In this document: positions 42,925-52,567 of the stretch, one piece after another
How the letters are laid out: every line of letters begins with the position of its first letter
Numbering within the stretch: the first letter of the stretch is position 1
Assembly: GCA_002010305.1 (NCBI GenBank)
Contig: MTND01000026.1
Coordinates: 1 to 64,000 of the forward strand
Length of the DNA stretch: 64,000 nucleotides
Reading direction: 5' to 3'
Origin: Archaeoglobi archaeon JdFR-42
Lineage (GTDB): Archaea > Halobacteriota > Archaeoglobi > Archaeoglobales > JdFR-42
The notes under the pieces: generated by a model
The model's input: the letters and a program-made list of their open reading frames with translations, nothing else
Databases searched by the model: none
Told to the model about the DNA's origin: nothing
Made by a program: the position numbers and the translations under genes

Positions 42925-43583
42925 TGTGTGAATTTAATGGAAAGATTCTTCATTCCGTTAAGGATAGCAACTGAGATCACAAGGGGTGTTACTGCTTCCA
43001 CCATCATCGAATTCTCTAAAGGTCCTCCATCAAGGGCTCGGAGATTTGGAATTTCTGATGTCAACTCCATAACAATTTTTTTGCTTTTTTCATCATCTCC
43101 ACAGACTACCACATCATAATCAAGTTCCAGAGAAAGATTGGAGAGCTTTGCAGCGGCAATGTTTTGATAGGCTGATACAACACTAACCGTCTCAGGGAGT
43201 AAATCTCTCACTTCGATAGCTGCACTACCTTTTGACGGAACCGAATAGCAGAACGATTTTCCAATTTTTTTCATCGGCACCAGAGGAGAGATGACGATTT
43301 GATTGGTGAAACTGTCTTTTATAGCTTCTAAAGTAGATGCAGCGTATTCGTATGGGATTGATAATACAACCACATCCCCTTCCAGAGCTGCCTTAGCATT
43401 ATCGTATCCTTTGATCTCTACTTCACATCCTAGTTTCTTCAATCTCTCCATATAATCTTCGGCTGAATTTCTTGCCTTCTCCTCCTTTCTGGATCCAATG
43501 ATTATCTCATGGCCTTTTTGGGCCCACCTTAGAGCAAGTCCCTCTCCTATATCTCCCGTACCTCCAAGCAGTGAAATTTTCAT
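42921..43583 (-). CDS. fno: NADPH-dependent F420 reductase (Fno)
   Basis: A 220-residue enzyme that moves hydride between coenzyme F420 and NADP. The N-terminal dinucleotide motif is LLGGTGDIGEGLALRWA (residues 4-20), followed by IIGSRKEEKA for NADP phosphate. Later blocks are VVVLSIPYEYAASTL, SPLVPM and the C-terminal DGGPLENSMMVEAVTPL. Its presence shows that the organism uses F420. Both ends overlap neighbouring genes by four bases (ATGA), in the order osmC-fno-glycosylase-FAD oxidase. Confidence 0.9.
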   Translation of the reverse strand: MKISLLGGTGDIGEGLALRWAQKGHEIIIGSRKEEKARNSAEDYMERLKKLGCEVEIKGYDNAKAALEGDVVVLSIPYEYAASTLEAIKDSFTNQIVISPLVPMKKIGKSFCYSVPSKGSAAIEVRDLLPETVSVVSAYQNIAAAKLSNLSLELDYDVVVCGDDEKSKKIVMELTSEIPNLRALDGGPLENSMMVEAVTPLVISVAILNGMKNLSIKFTQ

Positions 43584-44029
43584 GTTTGTTCCTCCTTATA
43601 CACTACCTCAACATGGGTGTTTATGGGTATTCCTTTTTCAATACTGCCAGCAACCATGCAGTATTTTCTGAAACGCTCTACACAACTTTCCACAAACTTT
43701 TTATGCACCATCCCCACTTCCACCTTCATAAAAATATCGATTTCACTCACTCTCAATAAACTCTCACTGTCTCGCTCAATTATGACCTTTCCTCTGACAT
43801 TAAGCTGATGATCTATATTCCTCTTCCTCATGCAGAAACTGAGAGAACTGCTCTGACAACTCATGGCCGCGAGAAGAAGAAGATCTACTGGAGATAACCC
43901 TGTATCATCCCCTCCAAGATCTTGAGGTTCGTCCATATTAATCTCATGATTCCTGACATATCCCTTCATCCTGAATTTTTCAATCACATCGAGAGATGCT
44001 TCATATTCCAGTCTCTCAATTCGGCTCAT
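43580..44029 (-). CDS. OsmC-family peroxiredoxin-like protein
   Basis: A 149-residue OsmC/Ohr-fold protein. The two redox Cys lie in LLAAMSCQSSSLSF (about residue 58) and FRKYCMVAGSIEKG (about residue 125), the expected spacing. Family members reduce organic hydroperoxides. It is first of the four-gene overlapping operon; redox defence with Fno as reductant supply is a possible link. The surrounding GGDDTGLSPVDLLL block is typical for the archaeal/bacterial YhfA-like branch. Confidence 0.85.
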   Translation of the reverse strand: MSRIERLEYEASLDVIEKFRMKGYVRNHEINMDEPQDLGGDDTGLSPVDLLLLAAMSCQSSSLSFCMRKRNIDHQLNVRGKVIIERDSESLLRVSEIDIFMKVEVGMVHKKFVESCVERFRKYCMVAGSIEKGIPINTHVEVVYKEEQT

Positions 44030-44122
44030 GGGCTACAGTAACCCTTAACTGGATATATAACAGTTGTTTATTGATGGTTGTATGATATATGTACGAAATC
44101 AATATCTATGGAGGTTGTCGAA

Positions 44123-44344
44123 ATGAGAAAAGTAGTGTGGAGGTGTTTCAGAGACAGATTAATTTGTCCTTACTGTAAAGAAGAGGTAAATGAAGATGAA
44201 AAATGTTCTCATCTTCTAGGATATTCTAACCAAAAAGATGAAGGGTTAGAGTCCGTAGCAGACGAGATAATAGAAAGTGTGGATGAAGCAACCGCTTCTT
44301 GTCCACCTCGATCAACCATTACTTACTGGTATTTCAAAAAATGA
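44123..44344 (+). CDS. Small zinc-ribbon-like protein
   Basis: A 73-residue protein starting at ATG 44123, chosen because GGAGGT lies seven bases upstream. CPYC near residue 15 and a later Cys-x-His (CSH) could bind zinc; the remainder is acidic and ends TYWYFKK. No named family recognised. It stands alone between osmC (divergent) and the DUF763 gene 79 bases downstream. Confidence 0.5.
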   Translation: MRKVVWRCFRDRLICPYCKEEVNEDEKCSHLLGYSNQKDEGLESVADEIIESVDEATASCPPRSTITYWYFKK

Positions 44345-44423
44345 TGTCATCGAAAATACCAGAAATGAGGATTACTTTCGCCCTAGAGATAAAAACTAAC
44401 TATGCCATAGAGTATAACATGAT

Positions 44424-45530
44424 GTGAACACCATCACCCTCCCACTGCACTATGGGAAAGCTCCAGACTGGCTCTTGTCCAGAATGAAAGAGCTTTCTTC
44501 TTTTCTTCTCGAAATTTTCCTAGATGAGTTTGGGATAAAGGAGTTCATGCTGCGTATATCCAACCCTCTCTTTTTCCAAGCTTTTTCCAATCTTCTTGGT
44601 TTCGACTGGAACTCCTCTGGAGCAACCACTGTATTGTGCGGTGTCTTGAAATCTGTATTGAATGAAGGAGAATATGGTATCAAAGTTGCCGGAGGAAAAG
44701 GACGACATGGCCTTCAGACTCCTGATGAGCTACGCTATTATGGAGGAGATATGGGATTGAAGAGCACTCAAGTAGAAGAGCTTATCTACATGAGCAAAAT
44801 ATCTGCTGCGATTGACAATTCCATTCTTCAGGATGGGTATGATCTATATCATCACTGCATGTTTGTGGGTGAAAATGGGGTATGGGCCGTGATCCAGCAG
44901 GGAATGAATACCGATAGAAAAATGGCCCGTAGATATCACTGGAATTTCCAAATGGAAAATGAACTTAATGATCCTCACGCCGGTATAATGACCTCAATGA
45001 AACACCCTTGGATAATCAATCTGGCCACAGAGATGAGCGAAGAGAACAGGAATGTATCCCTGGACATCATAAAGGATGGAAAGGTCAAGCGAGACTTTGA
45101 GTCTTTGCTATCTTTAACCAGGAATGGTGGAATAAACCTGACCAACTTTAACGTAGGAGTTGAAAATTATAAACCGATAATCCATCAGCAATTATTTTCA
45201 ATACCGCGAAGAGTTGATTGGAAAGCTATAGAAAGAGCATATCAGTTGCAACCAGATAATTATTTAGAATTGATCCAGATACGGGGGATTGGTAAAGAGA
45301 CCGTGCGAGCTCTGAGTTTGATATCATCTCTGCTATATGGGGCTGACTTCAGCAAAGATGATCCTGCAAAGTACTGTTTCGCTTTTGGTGGAAAAGATGG
45401 AGTCCCTTTTCCGATTAAAAAGGATATTTATGATGAGACTATAGAATTTATGAGAGAAGTGATGAAACAGAAAAAACTTGGAGACTTTTCGGGGATCAAT
45501 GCCATTAAAAATTTATCTTCAAAGATATGA
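44424..45530 (+). CDS. DUF763 family protein
   Basis: A 368-residue protein of the DUF763 family, widespread in archaea and some thermophilic bacteria and of unknown function. The start LPLHYGKAPDWLLSRM, the VAGGKGRHGLQTP block and WAVIQQGMN are hallmarks. A helix-hairpin-helix-like IRGIGKETVRALSL near residue 290 suggests nucleic-acid contact. The start is GTG at 44424. It converges with the next gene, overlapping by 12 bases. Confidence 0.85.
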   Translation: MNTITLPLHYGKAPDWLLSRMKELSSFLLEIFLDEFGIKEFMLRISNPLFFQAFSNLLGFDWNSSGATTVLCGVLKSVLNEGEYGIKVAGGKGRHGLQTPDELRYYGGDMGLKSTQVEELIYMSKISAAIDNSILQDGYDLYHHCMFVGENGVWAVIQQGMNTDRKMARRYHWNFQMENELNDPHAGIMTSMKHPWIINLATEMSEENRNVSLDIIKDGKVKRDFESLLSLTRNGGINLTNFNVGVENYKPIIHQQLFSIPRRVDWKAIERAYQLQPDNYLELIQIRGIGKETVRALSLISSLLYGADFSKDDPAKYCFAFGGKDGVPFPIKKDIYDETIEFMREVMKQKKLGDFSGINAIKNLSSKI

Positions 45531-45995
45531 ATTGGTAACGCCTTCTCTATGCAGTTTTTCCATGAGTTTTTCTCTGAGTCGCCGATCAACTTTTCTAGAA
45601 GATTTTTCTCTTATTGGATCATTCAAAAAATGCACCGGACCTTTTAGTATACCCGAGGTGTCTATCTCGTGTGCAGGAAGGGGATCGGCCTTTAAAACTT
45701 CAAATATGTTATGCTCTCCAGCAATTATCTTTCTAAAATTTTCTTCTGATAAAGGTCTCAGCCCGTAACTGAATGGATGCTCAATACTTTTTTCCACTTG
45801 AATTCTGGTTCCCACTCCTACCGGATCTGGTCTAAAAATGGTATCTAGCTTAATTTTCCACCCCGTATCTCCTCTGAGAGCATAGATATCAAAAAAAGTG
45901 CCATCTCTGACTATAGATACACTCCATCTACGAGGTGAGCTGTTATATTCTCTTTCTATCTCTTTGAGAATCTCGTTATAAGATTTTATCTTCAT
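45519..45995 (-). CDS. Conserved-looking hypothetical protein
   Basis: A 158-residue soluble protein I cannot assign. The central part (RWSVSIVRDGTFFDIYALRG, WKIKLDTIFRPDPVGVGTRI, quoted in pieces) looks like a beta-rich fold, and the C-terminus is basic and helical (REKSSRKVDRRLREKLMEKL). It lies directly downstream of the thermosome stop region in the upstream direction, with its own AT-rich promoter region unclear. The 3' end overlaps the DUF763 gene by 12 bases. Confidence 0.6.
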   Translation of the reverse strand: MKIKSYNEILKEIEREYNSSPRRWSVSIVRDGTFFDIYALRGDTGWKIKLDTIFRPDPVGVGTRIQVEKSIEHPFSYGLRPLSEENFRKIIAGEHNIFEVLKADPLPAHEIDTSGILKGPVHFLNDPIREKSSRKVDRRLREKLMEKLHREGVTNSYL

Positions 45996-46022
45996 AGTAG
46001 AGAAAAGAATAAAAATTGGAGA

Positions 46023-47663
46023 TTACATAGGTGGCATTCCACCCATGCCGCCCATATCGGGCATCTCTCCTTCTCCACCACCTTTACTGAGTTTAGAGGC
46101 CGCAATTACATCATCTATTCTCAAAATCATGACTGAAGATTCTGTAGCTGATTCAAGAGCCTGAGTCTTTACTCTCCAAGGCTCAACGACACCTCTCTCG
46201 TACATATCTATGACATCTCCTGTCTCCACATCCAGACCAGCGTATTTGTTACCCTGCTCATGCTGCGCTCTCAGCTCTACAAGGGTGTCTATAGGATCGA
46301 GACCTGCATTCTCTGCCAAAGTCTTAGGGACGACTTCAAGAGCTTCTGCAAATTTTTCAGCAGCAAGCTGTTCCCTGCCTTTAAGTCCTGCGGCAAACTC
46401 TCTTAGCCGGAGAGATAGTTCAATTTCAGGGGCGCCTCCTCCGGCAACAATTTTTCTGTCTTTAAGAGCCACTGCCACAACATGAAGAGCATCATTCAGA
46501 CCCCTTTCCAGCTCATCAACAACGTGTTCGGTTCCACCTCTGACCATCAGGGTTACAGCTTTCGGATCTTTGCACCCAGTAACAAAAGTCATTTCTTCAT
46601 CGCCAATCTTTTTCTCCTCCACTACTGCAGCCTCTCCAAGATCTTCAGGATTTATTTCTTCGAGATTTGTTATTATCTTGGCACCACATGCTCTAGCCAG
46701 CTTTTCCATGTCACTCTTTTTAACTCTCCTGACAGCATAGATCCCTGCCTTGGCAAGATAATGCTGGGCAAGATCATCAATACCCTTCTGACAGAAAATC
46801 ACGTTTGCTCCAGATTCTGCAATCTTATTAACCATATCTTTGAGCATATTTTCTTCCTGCTTGAGGAAATCCATTAACTGGTTTGGATCAGTAATCTGTA
46901 TCTTTGCATCGGTTTCTGTTTCTTTAATTTCAATGGCTGAATTGATGAGAGCTATCTTGGCGTTTTCAACTTTTTTTGGCATGCCTGGGTGAACTCTCTC
47001 CTTATCAATGACTATACCTTCTATAAGCTCTGTATCATCTATACTGCCACCTTCCTTCTTTTCAATCTTAATATAGTCTATTTCAGCTTCAAGCTCACCA
47101 TTAACTTCGTCTGCGACCATCGATACTGCTTTTACAACTAGTTCTGCTAGCTTTTCCTTGGCTACTTCCGCCCCTTTACCAGTCATTGCGGTTATTGCAA
47201 CTTTTTTGAGAACATCAGTGTTTTCTTTATCAAGCTCAATTGCAATATCACTGAGAATTTCTTTTGCTTTTTTAGCTGCCATTCTGTATCCTTTTGCCAC
47301 AACAGTTGGGTGAACATCCTGTTCCAGCAATTCTTCAGCTTTTTTCAGCAGTTCTCCGGTTATAACCACGGCTGTTGTGGTACCATCTCCGACTTCATCA
47401 TCCTGTGTTTTGGCTACTTCTACAATCATTTTTGCAGCCGGATGTTCGATATCCATTTCTTTAAGAATTGTCACACCATCATTGGTGATAACAACATCAC
47501 CAAGAGAATCCACAAGCATTTTATCCATTCCCCTCGGACCGAGGGTAGTTCGAACAGATTCTGCAACAATCTTGGCCGCGGTTATGTTAACCGACTGGGC
47601 GTCACGCCCTCTTCTCCTTTCCGTACCTTCCTTCAAAATGAGGATTGGTTGTCCTTGCATCAC
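46023..47663 (-). CDS. ths: Thermosome subunit (group II chaperonin)
   Basis: A 546-residue chaperonin folding proteins inside a double-ring cage. It has the apical and ATP elements: [17 protein letters not shown], the nucleotide loop [33 protein letters not shown] (in parts) and [16 protein letters not shown]. The C-terminus is the flexible Gly/Met tail ([13 protein letters not shown]). Start is GTG 47663 or ATG 47660, with AAGGAGGG eight or eleven bases before. A textbook promoter lies at 47716-47732. Only one thermosome gene is present in this window. Confidence 0.97.
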   Translation of the reverse strand: MMQGQPILILKEGTERRRGRDAQSVNITAAKIVAESVRTTLGPRGMDKMLVDSLGDVVITNDGVTILKEMDIEHPAAKMIVEVAKTQDDEVGDGTTTAVVITGELLKKAEELLEQDVHPTVVAKGYRMAAKKAKEILSDIAIELDKENTDVLKKVAITAMTGKGAEVAKEKLAELVVKAVSMVADEVNGELEAEIDYIKIEKKEGGSIDDTELIEGIVIDKERVHPGMPKKVENAKIALINSAIEIKETETDAKIQITDPNQLMDFLKQEENMLKDMVNKIAESGANVIFCQKGIDDLAQHYLAKAGIYAVRRVKKSDMEKLARACGAKIITNLEEINPEDLGEAAVVEEKKIGDEEMTFVTGCKDPKAVTLMVRGGTEHVVDELERGLNDALHVVAVALKDRKIVAGGGAPEIELSLRLREFAAGLKGREQLAAEKFAEALEVVPKTLAENAGLDPIDTLVELRAQHEQGNKYAGLDVETGDVIDMYERGVVEPWRVKTQALESATESSVMILRIDDVIAASKLSKGGGEGEMPDMGGMGGMPPM

Positions 47664-47715
47664 TTTTACTCCCTCCTTAACAGTTTAGTTTTGCTCTATT
47701 GCCTTGATAGTTGTT

Positions 47716-47732
47716 CTATATAAGTGTTTCGG
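47716..47732 (-). promoter_or_regulatory. Thermosome BRE/TATA promoter
   Basis: Minus strand CCGAAACACTTATATAG is a strong archaeal BRE plus TATA pair, about 55-70 bases before the start codon. It serves as the in-window reference for a housekeeping promoter. Note it has CCGAAAC where the island promoters have CCGTTAC. An inverted repeat GAGAC/GTCTC lies at 47841-47858 in the same spacer. Confidence 0.75.
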
Positions 47733-47912
47733 TAAAAAAAGCTCTTTTATCAACTGACACAATAATAGGGAGTCAACTCTCACACATTGGACTATATAAA
47801 ATCACCGGTATGATAAACTACAAAAATTACAGACGTGGATGAGACCTAGACGCGTCTCCCTTTAATCGAATGAACCAAATGCCTAAATATCATCATAGTT
47901 AAAACATACTAC

Positions 47913-48314
47913 ATGGAAGAGCGGACTGTTGCCAAGCTTGTTGAGACCATAAATAAACATCTGCCTTTAAAGAAGAAAACCCTTAAGGAATTAATGAATG
48001 AAGAAGATCCTCATATTAGATGTGGAGATGGGTCAATTCATTATTTTGAAGAAGATGAACTCCTGTACCTGATAGAAAATGTGCCAGAAGAAGAGCACGG
48101 AAGATTCTTCGTACCAATCCTCCTGGAGATGACACGATTTCAAGGCAATACGATTGTGATAGTCAGAGATCCTCTTCATAAGGCTCTTGTTAGTAAAATC
48201 CTTGGTATACCTGAAAAGAACAGAGAACTTGTATTATACCTTCCAGAGATTAGAGAACTCCGCAGATTATTGCCAACCACCACCCAGTACATGTTTAGGC
48301 TTTCATCGATTTAA
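47913..48314 (+). CDS. DUF61 family protein
   Basis: A 133-residue euryarchaeal DUF61 protein. Family features are LVETINKHLPLKKKTLKEL at the start, the RCGDGSIHYFEEDEL block and the highly conserved end EIRELRRLLPTTTQY. Function unknown. A TATA-like CTAAATATC about 30 bases upstream and no ribosome site point to a leaderless transcript. The following 179 bases to 48493 contain no gene. Confidence 0.85.
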   Translation: MEERTVAKLVETINKHLPLKKKTLKELMNEEDPHIRCGDGSIHYFEEDELLYLIENVPEEEHGRFFVPILLEMTRFQGNTIVIVRDPLHKALVSKILGIPEKNRELVLYLPEIRELRRLLPTTTQYMFRLSSI

Positions 48315-48493
48315 AAATACAGCCCTACTACAAATTATCATTTTGAGGCATAACTTTAAAAACAACCATCCATTCCCTCCTTATTCGCTAAATCCCATCA
48401 GAACCTACTTAAATCATGAATGCTCTTTGTTCCTATGAGGAATAGATGAAGCGTAATAGCTCTGATGCAATGTAGTCTCTGTGGCTCTTAAAC

Positions 48494-49627
48494 CTACCCA
48501 ACAACCATGTGCTCAGGTTCAACATCCATCTCTTTAAAGCGATCATACTTAAAAGGTTCAAGCAAAGGATCAGACTCCCCAGTCGCGATTAGTTTTGCGA
48601 TTAATTTCCCTACGATTGGAGCCAGCATAAATCCATGTCCACTGAACCCATTGGCCTGAATGAATCCTTCAATTTCCGTCTCACCCAAGATAGGCAGAGA
48701 GTCTGGAGTCATATCGTATAAGCCAGCCCACTGGCGCAATACCTTCACACCCTTGAGCTTTGGCATAAGTTTTGTTACTCTTGAGGCAAAAGCTTCCAGA
48801 AATTCCAGAGATGAACCCATTTGGTATGAAGGACTTTCTGGAATGCCAATTCCACCAATAATTTCCCCTCGCATAGATTGGTTGAAATACAGTCCCGCAG
48901 TTAAATCAATCACCATTGGTTCCAGAAAAGGTTTCATGGGCTCAGTAGCAAGAATTTCATGCTTAACAGGTTTGTTGTAAGGTTCCAATCCTGCCATATG
49001 ATATACTTGGGAGCTCCAGCCTCCTGCTGCATTGACAACAAAATCAGCTCCGATAATCTCATTTCCTAACTTAACTCCTCTAACAGTGCCATCTCTGACG
49101 AGGATATCGGAAACCTCTGAAAAGTCCCGTATCTCTACACCCATTTTTCTACATTTCCTTGCAAAGCCCCATACGACAGGAAAGGGGAAGGCTATGCCAT
49201 CTCTCATGTTAAAACTGCCCCCCAAAAGCCCGTCTATATTCAACTCAGGGACTATTTCTTTCACTTCTTCAGGTTCGAGGAGTACAGAATCAACATTCAG
49301 AGAATTCTGTAGCTTTACATCTCTTTCTAGCTCTTCCATACTTTCCTCATCAAAAGCCAAGAAAAGATATCCTCCCTGCCGAAACAGAATATTGAAATTC
49401 AACTCATCACTGAGTCTTTCGTACATATCTAGACTTTTTTTTGCAAGTCTGATAGATGGCTTAGATGAAAACTGCTCTCTTATTCCACCTGCACATCTCC
49501 CACTGGCTCCACTACCCAAGTATTTCTTTTCAGCAACAATTATTTTTTCAACTCCACTTTTAGCAAGGTAATAGGCGGTTGATAGTCCAATGACACCCCC
49601 ACCAATAACTACTACATCAGCTTTCAT
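48494..49627 (-). CDS. pdhB: Dye-linked L-proline dehydrogenase beta subunit (PdhB-like)
   Basis: A 377-residue DAO-family flavoprotein with VVVIGGGVIGLSTAYYLAKSG at the start and the GSGASGRCAGGIREQ loop. The C-terminal GETEIEGFIQANGFSGHGFM is typical of glycine/sarcosine/proline oxidising subunits. It would oxidise L-proline to pyrroline-5-carboxylate and pass electrons through the Fe-S subunits to PdhA. ATG 49627 is preferred to GTG 49636 because GGTGA lies five bases upstream of it. It overlaps the preceding gene. The order and sizes of the four genes match the pdhAFXB operon of Thermococcales. A sarcosine- or hydroxyproline-type substrate is the alternative. Confidence 0.8.
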   Translation of the reverse strand: MKADVVVIGGGVIGLSTAYYLAKSGVEKIIVAEKKYLGSGASGRCAGGIREQFSSKPSIRLAKKSLDMYERLSDELNFNILFRQGGYLFLAFDEESMEELERDVKLQNSLNVDSVLLEPEEVKEIVPELNIDGLLGGSFNMRDGIAFPFPVVWGFARKCRKMGVEIRDFSEVSDILVRDGTVRGVKLGNEIIGADFVVNAAGGWSSQVYHMAGLEPYNKPVKHEILATEPMKPFLEPMVIDLTAGLYFNQSMRGEIIGGIGIPESPSYQMGSSLEFLEAFASRVTKLMPKLKGVKVLRQWAGLYDMTPDSLPILGETEIEGFIQANGFSGHGFMLAPIVGKLIAKLIATGESDPLLEPFKYDRFKEMDVEPEHMVVG

Positions 49628-49895
49628 CCTTTTCACCAGCCAGAATATACAGTGGAACAGGATTTACAGGAGGCCTCTGAGTTGTTATCCCAATCTCATT
49701 CACGTCTTTTCTTGTTGCCATGCTTAAAATCCGTATTACATGAAGCATACAGGATTTACCCTGGCAAGGGCCTGTAGAGATTCCAGTATACCTCTTGAGT
49801 GATTCTAGATCAGAAAACCCCTCTTCGATAGCATGAAGAATATCTTCTTCTGTGACATCCTCACATCTACAAACAATCTTTTTACTTTTCACCAT
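49617..49895 (-). CDS. pdhX: BFD-like [2Fe-2S] subunit (PdhX-like)
   Basis: A 92-residue protein with the bacterioferritin-associated ferredoxin-like Cys set: CRC near residue 9-11 and CQGKSC near residue 44-49. This domain binds one 2Fe-2S cluster and is found as the smallest subunit of dye-linked proline dehydrogenase and in related amine dehydrogenases. It directly overlaps the 159-residue ferredoxin gene by one base and the beta-subunit gene downstream. Confidence 0.85.
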   Translation of the reverse strand: MVKSKKIVCRCEDVTEEDILHAIEEGFSDLESLKRYTGISTGPCQGKSCMLHVIRILSMATRKDVNEIGITTQRPPVNPVPLYILAGEKDES

Positions 49896-50374
49896 TATAC
49901 CACCCTGAAAGCCCTGACTTCATAGATCAAATCCTTATTCATCTCAACAGTTACAAGGGCGGTCCCTTCATTTCGTTCAGGAGGAAGAACCCAAGTAACT
50001 GTCCCTTCACCCACTTCTTTACCCTCCCTGTTAAGGAGTTTAACAGTTTCTCCCTTTTCTGGAACAGGTAAAAACTCATAGGGCATGGTAACTCTGCCCA
50101 TATCATCTTTAATTTCTAGCATAAATATAGCCAGACCTGGACAAACCCGTATACACCGCATACATCCTGTACAGGCATCATAATCCATTTTTGGAGGGGC
50201 ATTTATGTTGTCCATCAGTACAGCATCAAATTTACATGAGTGAACACATGCATTACACGGGATCTCCTGGGGGCACTCAATAAAAGCAACTTTCTTCTGC
50301 CTCAATCGTTCTTCTGATGGTTTTTCTCCGATCTCACTCACCAGGAGGTAACCTCTCTTACAGTATTCTGTCAT
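49895..50374 (-). CDS. pdhF: Ferredoxin-like two-cluster subunit (PdhF-like)
   Basis: A 159-residue subunit with two Cys clusters, CPQEIPCNACVHSC (about residues 34-47) and CTGCMRCIRVCPG (about 68-80), for two 4Fe-4S clusters. A C-terminal beta-rich domain follows. It links the FAD subunits of the four-part dehydrogenase. Its ATG starts directly after the pdhA stop codon, with its own stop overlapping the next start. Confidence 0.85.
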   Translation of the reverse strand: MTEYCKRGYLLVSEIGEKPSEERLRQKKVAFIECPQEIPCNACVHSCKFDAVLMDNINAPPKMDYDACTGCMRCIRVCPGLAIFMLEIKDDMGRVTMPYEFLPVPEKGETVKLLNREGKEVGEGTVTWVLPPERNEGTALVTVEMNKDLIYEVRAFRVV

Positions 50375-51928
50375 TCAGACCACCACATGTTTCAACCCTT
50401 CCAGAATTCTTATGCCAAAGGGGCCGCTTCGCATATCTTCAAGTTCCATCACCATCTTCTCTCTCATCTCTTTTGCTTTTTCATCACCATATCCGAGTTT
50501 TATAGCACTATCAAGTCCTGAAATCCTACCTTCGATCATAGCAGTGGATGCTTCTTCAATACCTGCCACATCTCCTGCCACATATATTCCCTTTTTCGTG
50601 GTTTCCATGTATTTATCACGAACCGGTACAAAACCACCCAAATTGGGTACAAACTTCATTTCACAACCTGCCTGGTAGAGGAGCTCATGAGTCGGAGAGA
50701 GGCCAACCGAAATACAAATGAAATCACATTCAATATCCCTCCCACTCCCAGGTATCTCCTGCCACTTATCATCTAGAGCTATAATTTGTGCTCCTTCAAC
50801 AGTCTTAGAACCATAAGCCCTCTTTATAGTATGTCTGGTGTAAATTGGAACGCCCAAACGCCTTACTTTAGCTGCATGAACAAAATATCCTCCAATAACT
50901 GGCATAGCTTCGATAATGGCTGCAACGTTCACCCCAGCCTGGAGTAGCTGGTAAGTCAAAATGAGACCAACGTTACCTGAACCAACAACGAGACCTGTGT
51001 CTCCAGGCCGAACACCATACACGTTCATCAATGTCTGAACTCCACCAGCACCATAAACGCCAGGAAGATCATTATTTTCAAATATAAGAGTCCTCTCATA
51101 TGCTCCCGTTGCAATTATAATCTTTTTAGGCTTGATTTTCAGCAACGTATTATCTCTAACAGCACCAACAACTCCATTATATATTCCAAAGACGCCTGTA
51201 CGGAGCATCAGGTTGACGTTTTCATACCTTTTAATCTCTTCCTCAAGCTGCTCTGCAATTTTAATCCCTCTGGTACCAGCTCCATGTTCAGCACTTCCAA
51301 AGAATCTGTGAGTCTGTTTGATGAGTTGACCACCAACTCGAGGGTTTTCATCTATGAGACAGATGTCAGCTCCAAGCTCTCCCGCATATATAGCCGCAGA
51401 TAATCCTGCTGGGCCTGCACCAATTATAGCGATGTCACACTCTATCTCTTTTTTATATGCTTCTTCTCCAAGTTCTTCCTTCGGAAAATTTCCCAGTCCT
51501 GTGAATTTCCTTAATGAGTTGACAAAAAATGGACGCATGAAAGAGGGTTTTATGAATTTTTTATAATGAAACCCATGAGGGAATAAACTGTCAAGTCTAT
51601 CAAAAATTTCGTAGAAGTCTGTATTAACGTTTGGAAAGGAGTTCTGAGAACGGATCTGCATTCCATCTCTAACATATACTTTACACGTCCTGACGTTCGG
51701 AATTCCATCCACTTCCATCATACAAGAAGAGCATTTTCCTATAGCACAGAAAAACCCTCTAGGTCTGTGGAATCTGAAGCTTCTGCTGAAAATCCTCAAT
51801 CCACTGGCATACAGAGCAGCTGCAACTGTTTCACCTTCGTAAGCTTCTACAGGCCTGCCATCAAAATAAATAGTGACTCTCTTTCCTTTCTTGAATTCCA
51901 GAATTGGATGTCTTTCCAGTCTTACCAT
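50375..51928 (-). CDS. pdhA: FAD/NAD(P)-binding alpha subunit (PdhA-like, sarcosine oxidase alpha-like)
   Basis: A 517-residue protein. Residues 1-100 are a 2Fe-2S ferredoxin domain with FFCAIGKCSSC and a fourth Cys in VRTC. FAD binding follows at about 165 (IAIIGAGPAGLSAAIYAGE) and NAD(P) binding at about 310 (GLVVGSGNVGLIL), with YVAGDVAGIEEASTAMIEG near the C-terminus. In the Thermococcus/Pyrococcus PDH1 complex the alpha subunit of this size has dye-linked NADH dehydrogenase activity. It is first in the operon; a TATA element (TGTATAAATCTG, minus strand, about 51964-51976) sits about 40 bases upstream. The gap to the tRNA gene holds an inverted repeat TGCCA/TGGCA at 52062-52079. Confidence 0.85.
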   Translation of the reverse strand: MVRLERHPILEFKKGKRVTIYFDGRPVEAYEGETVAAALYASGLRIFSRSFRFHRPRGFFCAIGKCSSCMMEVDGIPNVRTCKVYVRDGMQIRSQNSFPNVNTDFYEIFDRLDSLFPHGFHYKKFIKPSFMRPFFVNSLRKFTGLGNFPKEELGEEAYKKEIECDIAIIGAGPAGLSAAIYAGELGADICLIDENPRVGGQLIKQTHRFFGSAEHGAGTRGIKIAEQLEEEIKRYENVNLMLRTGVFGIYNGVVGAVRDNTLLKIKPKKIIIATGAYERTLIFENNDLPGVYGAGGVQTLMNVYGVRPGDTGLVVGSGNVGLILTYQLLQAGVNVAAIIEAMPVIGGYFVHAAKVRRLGVPIYTRHTIKRAYGSKTVEGAQIIALDDKWQEIPGSGRDIECDFICISVGLSPTHELLYQAGCEMKFVPNLGGFVPVRDKYMETTKKGIYVAGDVAGIEEASTAMIEGRISGLDSAIKLGYGDEKAKEMREKMVMELEDMRSGPFGIRILEGLKHVVV

Positions 51929-52177
51929 AAAGATCCCTCAGGATTTAAAGTGATAGTAATATTCAGATTTATACATAATCAGGAGTGTTTAACTCCCAGT
52001 GATGAAGACTTGATGAGCTATTAAAATTTTTCGAAATCAAACGCGGCTGTTTTAATCTCCATGCCACCAATGCATGGCACAGTACATAGACTTAAGGTTA
52101 AACATGCAATTATGAGGTATAGACATCAAGAGCTGCCTTATTGTGGATTAAACGAGTGCATTTGAAAAATAAAAAAG

Positions 52178-52250
52178 CAGTCCCGGGCGGATTCGAACCG
52201 CCGTCACAGGGTCCAAAGCCCTGTAGGATTGACCTCTACCCCACGGGACT
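52178..52250 (-). tRNA. trnQ: tRNA-Gln (anticodon UUG)
   Basis: The minus strand folds as a tRNA: acceptor AGTCCCG pairs with CGGGACT plus discriminator G, the anticodon stem is CAGGG/CCCTG with loop CTTTGGA (anticodon TTG), and the T arm is GCGG-TTCGAAT-CCGC. The 3' CCA is not encoded. No intron. A TATATATATA stretch at about 52269-52283 lies just upstream and is the probable promoter. Confidence 0.93.
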
Positions 52251-52567
52251 TACACACAATATAACGGTATATATATATATGAGAGTTACGGAGTGTTACA
52301 GGAAGGGCAGATATCACAGTGGTTATTAAAAATTTCGCTCGGGTGGTCTCTAATAGTAACATACATAACTAATACATAGTGAAAACCTTTAACTCAGTTA
52401 GAGCCGAACCTGAACACAGGAAGACTGAATTGAAACGTGAAACTGTAGTTCAGAATGAACAACTCAAGTCAGACCATTATTCTCATTTAAAAGATTCTAT
52501 GAAGTCATCACAGGTAAAAAGACCCAGGGCAAAGTTTTTTAAGTTGCAATTAACTGTATTTAGTAAT

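Noticed and set aside
52379-52567. 63-codon N-terminal extension of the macro-domain protein
   Set aside because: Basic, polar sequence without family match, no ribosome site at the GTG; a promoter-like element lies inside it just before the domain's own ATG.
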